Assembly (NCBI GenBank): GCA_026989435.1
Contig: JALSJI010000074.1
Coordinates: 1 to 49,913, forward strand
From: Sulfurovum sp.
GTDB lineage: Bacteria > Campylobacterota > Campylobacteria > Campylobacterales > Sulfurovaceae
Reading direction: 5' to 3'
DNA: 49,913 nucleotides
The notes under the pieces were generated by a model. That model was not told where the DNA came from and made no database searches. It saw only the letters and a program-made list of their open reading frames with translations. The position numbers and the translations under genes were made by a program. Positions 44,386 to 49,913 of this stretch are shown here, piece after piece; within the stretch, counting starts at the first letter, position 1; each line of letters starts with the position of its first letter.

Positions 44386-44404
44386 TATAATTTCGCGAAT
44401 TATA
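44386..44404 (-). promoter_or_regulatory. Palindromic promoter of typA
   Basis: TATAATT-TCGCG-AATTATA is a perfect 7-base inverted repeat. The -10 TATAAT is on the minus strand at 44404-44399, about 45 bases before the start codon. A CGCG core makes it unlike plain AT-rich symmetry. Confidence 0.4.
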
Positions 44405-44504
44405 TCCTAAAATTACTATAGAGTAGATTGCAGAAAATCATGAAAAACCTTGGCAGAGTATTCTAAATGAAATATAGACAGAAGCCTTGTCTTTACACCC
44501 TTAT

Positions 44505-45608
44505 TTATAGGGATAATCCATAAATCTCATGGTATGTTTTCATCGCATATCTGTCTGTCATAGAGGCGATATAGTCTGCAATTACACGCTCCTCTTTACG
44601 TACTGAAAAAAGTTCCTTTTGATAAACGGGAAGAAGGTCTCTGTCTTCTCTAAATGCTCTATAAAGTCCTTTAATACACTGTTTTCCGGCATACATCTTT
44701 CGTGCTATTTTTTCATGAGTGTAGAGCTTATTAAAAAGCAGTTTTTTAAGTATTTTCAAGGCACGATCCGTCTCTTTTGAAAATCCTACAGGGAGTTTTT
44801 GGTCTGCCTCCAATGTAGCAACAATAGGTGTTTTTTGACGATATTTTTTTACTTCCTCCTCGGAGTTTTTGATAACATCTTCTACAAGTATCTTAATAAG
44901 TCCTGCTACAAAACGATGACGATAGAGTTTTTCCTCTCTTTGTATACCCTCTTTTTGTACCATCTCGTCTACTTTTTGACAAAGTGGATCTTGAAATAAA
45001 TCTTTAAAAGAGATAAGACCGTACTTCACGCCATCGTCTATATCATGCGAGGTATAGGCTATCGCATCTGCATGGTCAACTACCATAGCTTCGAGGCTTG
45101 GGTGCTTCTTTAAATCATATTGTATCTCTAGCTCTTCTAAAAAAGGTTTTTTATAGGGGTAGGAGTGTTTTAATACTCCTTCTAATGTGGCAAAAGTAAG
45201 GTTGAGTCCATCAAAGTGCTTATAACGTTTTTCCAATCTAGTTAACACTCTAAACGACTGAAAATTATGCTCAAACCCCAAAACTTGACCGTCTGATTTA
45301 AGTTGTCTGTCTAACTCCTCTCCTCCTACGTGTCCAAAAGGCGTATGTCCTAAATCATGTGAGAGAGCAATGACCTCTGCCAATGTTTCATTAAGATCCA
45401 ACATTCGTGAAAGCGTACGTGCAATCTGAGAGACTTCAAGCGAGTGGGTAAGTCGCGTACGAAAATAGTCACCCTCATGATTTAAAAAAACCTGTGTCTT
45501 GTACTCTAATCGTCTAAAAGACGAACAGTGCAATACCCTATCTCTATCCCTTGCATAAGGATCTCTAAAGTCTTCTTCAAAAGCGTAAAATCTCTCATGG
45601 GGCTTCAT
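44505..45608 (-). CDS. dgt: dGTP triphosphohydrolase-like HD protein
   Basis: Predicted 367 residues; removes triphosphate from dGTP or other dNTPs. The HD-domain metal ligands are H55 (RLTHSLEVSQIAR), H84-D85 (ALSHDLGHTPFGH) and the Asp of VVDHADAIAYTSHD (near 183-188). The N-terminal RDPYARDRDRVLHCSSFRRL is the typical Dgt start. Divergent from thyX, so dNTP pool control genes face each other over a 56-base region with a palindrome. Confidence 0.9.
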   Translation of the reverse strand: MKPHERFYAFEEDFRDPYARDRDRVLHCSSFRRLEYKTQVFLNHEGDYFRTRLTHSLEVSQIARTLSRMLDLNETLAEVIALSHDLGHTPFGHVGGEELDRQLKSDGQVLGFEHNFQSFRVLTRLEKRYKHFDGLNLTFATLEGVLKHSYPYKKPFLEELEIQYDLKKHPSLEAMVVDHADAIAYTSHDIDDGVKYGLISFKDLFQDPLCQKVDEMVQKEGIQREEKLYRHRFVAGLIKILVEDVIKNSEEEVKKYRQKTPIVATLEADQKLPVGFSKETDRALKILKKLLFNKLYTHEKIARKMYAGKQCIKGLYRAFREDRDLLPVYQKELFSVRKEERVIADYIASMTDRYAMKTYHEIYGLSL

Positions 45609-45627
45609 AGTATGCCTTTAGTAAAAA

Positions 45628-45645
45628 TTGATATAATTGTATCAA
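45628..45645. promoter_or_regulatory. Palindrome in dgt-thyX divergent promoter
   Basis: TTGATA-TAATTG-TATCAA is a perfect 6-base inverted repeat in the 56-base divergent gap. It contains TATAAT for thyX (45632-45637) and, on the minus strand, TACAAT for dgt. A regulator bound here would control both genes. Confidence 0.45.
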
Positions 45646-45664
45646 ATTATCAGAGGTTTATGGC

Positions 45665-46504
45665 ATGCAAAAGATAAAAGAGTATTATATAGAATACGAA
45701 AAACCGAAAGTAATCCTCTTGCAAGAGTCGGGATTGGGTGTGGCCGAAATAGCTGCACGTACCTGTTACGATTCGTTTGAAAACTCTGAAAATACATGCA
45801 TTAAAGATGCAATGCGCGATATGGATAGGGATGCCATAAACCATATAGAGAATTCCGAGCTGCTCTCAAACCTTGCATGGGTACATCACCACCACTCTAT
45901 TATGGAGCATGCTACACTCTCTTATTTAATACAAGGAACAAGCAGAGGCGTATTACAAGAGCATGCACGCCATAGGCTCCAAGCCATTTCGGTACGAAGT
46001 ACCCGTTATACTATGTCCTCCGTCATCAATGCTTTTACTGCATCACTGGAAGCTAAAGAGGGTTTTGATTTCTTCTTAAACACAATTTTAAAGCTCAATC
46101 TTTTTGTCATTACCGATACAACTTATTTAGAGATAGAAATCCGCTCTATTTACGATAAGTTCATGTTTCAATACAGACGCAACCCTGATTATCTCAAAGA
46201 TGCCGTAGCAAAGTCCTCTCTCTCTTTTATAGAACAGCACAAAGGAGATCCGGAAGCACTCTACCGTGCATTAGAGTGCGGAAAGAAAAAACGCAACGTA
46301 GGTGACGGCTTTAAACATATCGTAACAGACAACTGGAGAGTCGACATGGTAGTAAGTTTTAATATTCGTTCTCTTAAAAACTACTTTGAATTGCGTGATA
46401 ACGGTGCTGCATGGTTTCAAATACGGTGGCTTGCGCAGGAAATGAAAAAAGTAACCCCGGTTAAATATTTAAAGCTGATAGACAAGCAGTATAAAAACGG
46501 CTAA
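45665..46504 (+). CDS. thyX: Flavin-dependent thymidylate synthase
   Basis: Predicted 279 residues; makes dTMP from dUMP using FAD, NADPH and methylene-THF. The ThyX motif RHRx7S is R102-H103-R104 to S112 (HARHRLQAISVRSTRY). WVHHHHSIMEHATLSY is the other family block. Longer than many ThyX proteins (about 220-250). An AGAGG site is upstream of ATG 45665. Its divergent partner is the dNTPase gene dgt. Confidence 0.93.
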   Translation: MQKIKEYYIEYEKPKVILLQESGLGVAEIAARTCYDSFENSENTCIKDAMRDMDRDAINHIENSELLSNLAWVHHHHSIMEHATLSYLIQGTSRGVLQEHARHRLQAISVRSTRYTMSSVINAFTASLEAKEGFDFFLNTILKLNLFVITDTTYLEIEIRSIYDKFMFQYRRNPDYLKDAVAKSSLSFIEQHKGDPEALYRALECGKKKRNVGDGFKHIVTDNWRVDMVVSFNIRSLKNYFELRDNGAAWFQIRWLAQEMKKVTPVKYLKLIDKQYKNG

Positions 46505-46566
46505 AAAGATTTCTTTGGATATGGTATATTTTTTAGATTTATACATAAATTTATGAAAGGAAAACA

Positions 46567-48273
46567 TTGTATTATTTTAAATTTTTACTTATTCTTTTGT
46601 GTCTACAAAATTTCGTCTATGCTAAGGTACTGTCTTTAGAAAGCATTAGCAGTCAAATACAAAACTCCTTAGAGACCCGTCTAAAAGGTCAAAACAAAAA
46701 TATTGTAAAACAGCTCTATAACAAGTCAGGTAATATGCCGATATGGATAGGAAAAGAGAATAAAACAAAACTTACACAGCTTATTGCAGCACTTAAAGAT
46801 CCTCTTTATAACTATAAAAACAAAACTTTTGATCAAAGAGCCATAGGACGCCTGTTTTATCAACTCGATAACGAAGAAATACAAGAGAATAAAAAAGCTG
46901 CCGTGTATGCCAGACTTGATCTGATGCTTTCTAACTCCTTTGTACGTTTGGTTCGCTTTATCGTACAAGGAGACGTAGACTGGAAACTTGTGCAAAAAAA
47001 ACTAAAAAGTCTTGAACAGACAGACAATATTATCTCACGATGGGAAATGACACCCAAATCGTTTCCCTCAGTCGATTCTCTTACTTCTGCTGCACTTGAA
47101 GGTGATATCAAAGGCTATTTAAACTCTTTGCTTTCTATGGAAAAACATTATAGAAAGCTGGTAAAACTTCTAAAAAGTTATCGTGTAATGAGCAAGTTTC
47201 CAAAAATTCCATACAGCAACAAGGTTTTAAAGTTGGGTGATCGCGCATCTCGTATAGAAAATATAAAAAAACGCCTTCAAATCTCCGGAGATTATCCAAA
47301 AGATGCAAAAATCGATACCAAATTTGACAAAACTCTTCAAAAAGCAGTGCTTACCTATCAAAAACGTTATCTTCTTAAAGTAGACGGAAAAATAGATAAG
47401 ACCATGACCTATTACCTAAATCAGCCTGCTAAAAAAAATATACAAGCAATTATTACCAATTTGGACAAAACAAAACTTTATCCTAAACATTTTGAATCAG
47501 AACACATTGAAGTCAATGTTCCCGATTTTAACCTACGCTACTATAAAGAAGGTACTATGATTATGAAAACGGGTGTGGTCGTCGGTAGAATAGACAGACC
47601 TACGCCACTTTTTTCGGAGAAAATAAAATATATGGTACTTAATCCTACTTGGACTATTCCCGATAGCCTTATTAAGCGTGATCTTATCCCTGTACTGAGA
47701 GAAAACCCCATGTATCTCGAAGAAAACAATATTCATGTATTTCAAGGAGAAAAAGAGATCAAAATCACACAAGAGATGCTTGATCCTTATGAACATAGTA
47801 AAAAACCCGTACCTTACCGTTTTGTACAATTTCCCGGAGAGAATAATGCGCTTGGTCGCGTGAAGTTTATGTTTCCTAACAAATATGCCGTATATCTTCA
47901 TGACACCGATAACAAATCTTTATTAAACCGTAGATACAAAATATATAGTTCAGGATGCATACGCGTAGGAAAACCGTTTAAGCTTGTAGATTTGCTTCTT
48001 GAACATGCCAAAGGCTCTTATTCGAAAGATAAAATAGATACCATTTTGCAAAGCAACACACCGACAACTATTAAGCTTTCTGGACCTGTGCCTGTGCATA
48101 TTGTTTACTTTACCGTATATGAAGAGGATGGTTTAGCTTACTTTAAAAATGATATCTATCTCTATGACAAAATTATAGAAGAATCCGTAGCAGGCCATAA
48201 GAAAAGTACGTTTACCGTACCTAAAAAACGTATGATTTCTGTTAAAAAACAGGGCAGAGCTCTCACTAACTAG
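46567..48273 (+). CDS. Second YcbB-type L,D-transpeptidase
   Basis: Predicted 568 residues from TTG 46567, with AAAGG at 46556-46560; no ATG fits the signal peptide ([18 protein letters not shown]). Architecture is the same as the 8742 paralogue: scaffold, peptidoglycan-binding helices (about 225-280, [22 protein letters not shown]) and a YkuD domain. The active site reads LHDTD...YSSGCIRV with the nucleophile at C464. The His of SHGC is replaced by Ser, a variant I also associate with E. coli YcbB (LdtD). The final 30 residues are a basic tail. Its stop shares CTAG with the stop of ruvC. Confidence 0.87.
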   Translation: MYYFKFLLILLCLQNFVYAKVLSLESISSQIQNSLETRLKGQNKNIVKQLYNKSGNMPIWIGKENKTKLTQLIAALKDPLYNYKNKTFDQRAIGRLFYQLDNEEIQENKKAAVYARLDLMLSNSFVRLVRFIVQGDVDWKLVQKKLKSLEQTDNIISRWEMTPKSFPSVDSLTSAALEGDIKGYLNSLLSMEKHYRKLVKLLKSYRVMSKFPKIPYSNKVLKLGDRASRIENIKKRLQISGDYPKDAKIDTKFDKTLQKAVLTYQKRYLLKVDGKIDKTMTYYLNQPAKKNIQAIITNLDKTKLYPKHFESEHIEVNVPDFNLRYYKEGTMIMKTGVVVGRIDRPTPLFSEKIKYMVLNPTWTIPDSLIKRDLIPVLRENPMYLEENNIHVFQGEKEIKITQEMLDPYEHSKKPVPYRFVQFPGENNALGRVKFMFPNKYAVYLHDTDNKSLLNRRYKIYSSGCIRVGKPFKLVDLLLEHAKGSYSKDKIDTILQSNTPTTIKLSGPVPVHIVYFTVYEEDGLAYFKNDIYLYDKIIEESVAGHKKSTFTVPKKRMISVKKQGRALTN

Positions 48274-48755
48274 TTTTTCTTTTTACGTATTTTTATCCTT
48301 TGCAGATGTGTTAATGCTATAGCCATTGCATCTGTAACATCCAAAGGTTTAATCTTTTTTTTCAAACCAAAAACTTTTTTTACCATAAAAGATACCTGTT
48401 CTTTAGTAGCTTTTCCGTTTCCTGTAACCGATTTTTTAACCTGCAGTGCCGTGTATTCATGAAAATTTCCTATCTCTTGAAGTATTTTTAAACACAATGC
48501 ACCTCTAAACTGTGCCAGTTTAATAACTGATTTTGGATTATAGGCAAAAAATATATCTTCGATAGCCACCTCATCTATACTGTGGGTTCTTAAAATAAGG
48601 TCAATCCCCTCTATCATCTCTACTATTTGTGACTGTAATTCTTTCTCTTTCATTTTAAGCAAACCTGCTTCTACAAGCGAAAGATTTTTTCCGTCAAAAT
48701 CTATAATACAGTAACCTAAATTACGGCTTCCCGGGTCAATTCCTAATATTTTCAT
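48270..48755 (-). CDS. ruvC: Holliday junction resolvase RuvC
   Basis: Predicted 161 residues; cleaves Holliday junctions with RuvAB. Catalytic acidic residues: D7 ([13 protein letters not shown]), E66 (VAIEDIFF), D139 and D142 ([13 protein letters not shown]). Length normal. It is divergent from dnaA; a DnaA box overlaps its start codon, so initiation complexes may affect its transcription. Its last four bases overlap the end of the transpeptidase gene. Confidence 0.95.
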   Translation of the reverse strand: MKILGIDPGSRNLGYCIIDFDGKNLSLVEAGLLKMKEKELQSQIVEMIEGIDLILRTHSIDEVAIEDIFFAYNPKSVIKLAQFRGALCLKILQEIGNFHEYTALQVKKSVTGNGKATKEQVSFMVKKVFGLKKKIKPLDVTDAMAIALTHLQRIKIRKKKN

Positions 48756-48850
48756 TCACACCTTTGTTCACATGGTGAATTACTCTATTCACCTATGCAT
48801 AATGACGCTATTTTAGCTGAATTTGGATAAAATCTTAAAAGTTATTCACA
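48752..48850. other. Replication origin region (oriC1-like DnaA-box cluster)
   Basis: Five box-like sites lie in the ruvC-dnaA gap: TCATTCACA (48752-48760), TTGTTCACA (48764-48772), the reverse of TAATTCACC (48774-48782), CTATTCACC (48785-48793) and TTATTCACA (48842-48850). The first is identical to the H. pylori-type box. An AT-rich stretch with TTTGGATAAAATCTTAAAAG sits between the fourth and fifth. Epsilonproteobacterial origins are often bipartite, so a second part may lie downstream of dnaA, outside the window. Confidence 0.75.
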
Positions 48851-48870
48851 TATCACTTCAAGGCACATAG

Positions 48871-49913
48871 ATGAATATTGGTCAAAAAGTACTTTTTGAG
48901 CTTAAAAAAGAGATAAGTGAAATAGAATATAATCGTTATATTAAAAAACTGACTTATGATACTAAAAATTCCAGATCAAACATCGCCTATTTTATTGCCC
49001 CTAATATGATTATTGCTAAATGGATAAAAACTAAATATGCTGCTAAAATAGCCCATCTTTTTGAACTTCAAAATAACTCCAAACCAGAAATAGAGATCAC
49101 CATAGGAAAAATAAAAGATAGACAACCTGAAACAAAAGCTCATCATAAAACAAATAGCTCAAAAAGCACCTATTTAAATCCTTCACTTACCTTTGAGAGT
49201 TTTATCGTGGGAAGTTCAAACCAATTTGCCTATACGACCGCAAAATCTGTTGCCGAAAAACCGGGAGAGCAATACAATCCTCTTTTTATCTACGGGGGAG
49301 TAGGATTGGGAAAAACACACCTTCTTCAAGCTATAGGAAACTATCACATCAATTTAGGAAAAACAGTCATTTATACAACTTTAGAGCAGTTTATGAACTC
49401 TTTTACTTCCCATTTACGCTCTCAAACAATGGATAGATTCAGAGATAAATTCAGAGAGTGTAATTTACTTCTTATAGATGATATTCAATTTCTAAGCAGA
49501 AAAGAGCAAACACAAGAGGAGTTTTTTCATACCTTTAATGCGCTCTATAACAATAGCAAACAAATTGTCCTCACTGCCGATAGAGCTCCTAATAAAATCG
49601 CAGGACTTGTTGACAGACTGCGTACACGTTTTGAATGGGGACTTATGGCAGATATACAACCTCCGGGTCTTGAGACAAAAATTGCCATCATTGAAAAAAA
49701 GTGTGAACTTGACGGTATAAAACTTGATACAGAGATTATTCACTTTATTGCTACACATATGGGTGATAATATTCGGGAAATAGAAGGTACGATTATTAAA
49801 CTTAATGCCCTTTCTCATATGCTTAACCAAGATATTACACTCGATTTTGCACAAAATGCTATAAAAGATCAAATTAAAGAAAAAAAAGAGAATATCACTA
49901 TTGATGAAATAGT
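48871..49913 (+). CDS. dnaA: Chromosomal replication initiator DnaA, 3' end cut off
   Basis: About 347 residues are visible from ATG 48871 before the window ends. Domain I (1-75), a short linker, then the AAA+ domain: Walker A YGGVGLGKTH (141-150), Walker B LLLIDDIQFLSRK (about 204), and sensor/arginine-finger region LRTRFEWGL. Sensor 2 (DNIREIEGTIIKL) is also present. The helix-turn-helix domain IV lies beyond the window. AAGG is eight bases before the ATG. It marks the origin end of the chromosome. Confidence 0.96.
   Translation, partial: MNIGQKVLFELKKEISEIEYNRYIKKLTYDTKNSRSNIAYFIAPNMIIAKWIKTKYAAKIAHLFELQNNSKPEIEITIGKIKDRQPETKAHHKTNSSKSTYLNPSLTFESFIVGSSNQFAYTTAKSVAEKPGEQYNPLFIYGGVGLGKTHLLQAIGNYHINLGKTVIYTTLEQFMNSFTSHLRSQTMDRFRDKFRECNLLLIDDIQFLSRKEQTQEEFFHTFNALYNNSKQIVLTADRAPNKIAGLVDRLRTRFEWGLMADIQPPGLETKIAIIEKKCELDGIKLDTEIIHFIATHMGDNIREIEGTIIKLNALSHMLNQDITLDFAQNAIKDQIKEKKENITIDEI

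Noticed and set aside
47950-47970. Loss of the active-site His in the second transpeptidase (SSGC)
   Set aside because: The SSGC form is, to my knowledge, used by active YcbB-type enzymes, so it is not evidence for an inactive protein.
1-49913. CRISPR arrays, insertion sequences, prophage or rRNA genes
   Set aside because: No regularly spaced repeats, transposase, integrase, capsid gene or rRNA sequence was seen.

Overview
The window looks like a chromosomal segment of a free-living Campylobacterota (epsilonproteobacterial) bacterium, most probably a Sulfurovum- or Sulfurimonas-like sulfur oxidiser. This is inferred from gene content and style: ruvC-dnaA with H. pylori-type DnaA boxes, an RNase J with a long N-terminal extension, ThyX instead of ThyA, a Bat/MoxR/DUF58 operon, AT-rich extended -10 promoters, and a Pro-His-Arg-Arg-Leu tRNA cluster. 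It runs up to the origin side of the chromosome: dnaA starts at 48871 and is cut by the window end, a DnaA-box cluster lies just upstream, and two perfect parS sites lie about 23-24 kb away.

Layout. 1-4787 (+): an operon-like run of exported surface proteins with a Bacteroidetes flavour (a fibre-like protein cut by the window start, two small secreted modules, an arabinofuranosidase-B/lectin-like protein, a fibrinogen-like protein, a Ca-binding TSP3-repeat protein with a C-terminal anchor). 4812-7171 (-): thrS-infC. 7297: tRNA-Val. 7384-10406 (-): ldt-coaE-dapF (peptidoglycan and CoA). 10499-15838 (+): complete Bat operon BatA-BatB/C-BatD-MoxR-DUF58. 15839-22064 (-): HTH/coiled-coil protein, pcm, nitrilase-family amidase, nrdB, small YfiM-like protein, nrdA. 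22307-27240: purB (-), an RluA-type synthase (+), and a compact (-) operon hisF-PNP-rlmN plus an unlisted 33-residue membrane peptide. 27335-30164 (+): rsmA-rnj. 30323-36287 (+): BON/OmpA protein, HhH protein, kdsD, RsuA/RluB synthase, frameshifted rarA, OmpA lipoprotein. 36789-37291 (-): five tRNAs from one consensus promoter. 37467-45608: alsT, purM, two small proteins, a BaiN/RdsA-type flavoprotein, a frameshifted small membrane protein, typA, dgt. 45665-49913: thyX, a second YcbB-type L,D-transpeptidase, ruvC, oriC, dnaA.

How the genes work together. Several clusters bear on dNTP supply (nrdA, nrdB, dgt, thyX), envelope building (dapF, two L,D-transpeptidases, two OmpA-type proteins, kdsD), rRNA/tRNA maturation and translation (infC, thrS, rsmA, rlmN, pseudouridine synthases, typA) and chromosome replication/segregation (dnaA, oriC, parS, ruvC, rarA). 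No rRNA, CRISPR array, insertion sequence or prophage was recognised. No stretch longer than 300 bases lacks a gene; the largest gaps (19005-19275 and 22065-22306) are described individually.

The points most worth following are: the surface-protein cassette, two parS sites inside coding sequence, a rarA reading frame broken exactly at a canonical U-UUU-UUA slippery heptamer, a nested stem-loop plus palindrome upstream of nrdA, a roughly 50-residue insert in NrdA between its radical and redox cysteines, a repeated hairpin element found between two convergent gene pairs, and the 33-residue peptide after rlmN. All functional names rest on motif recognition by eye; no database search was run.
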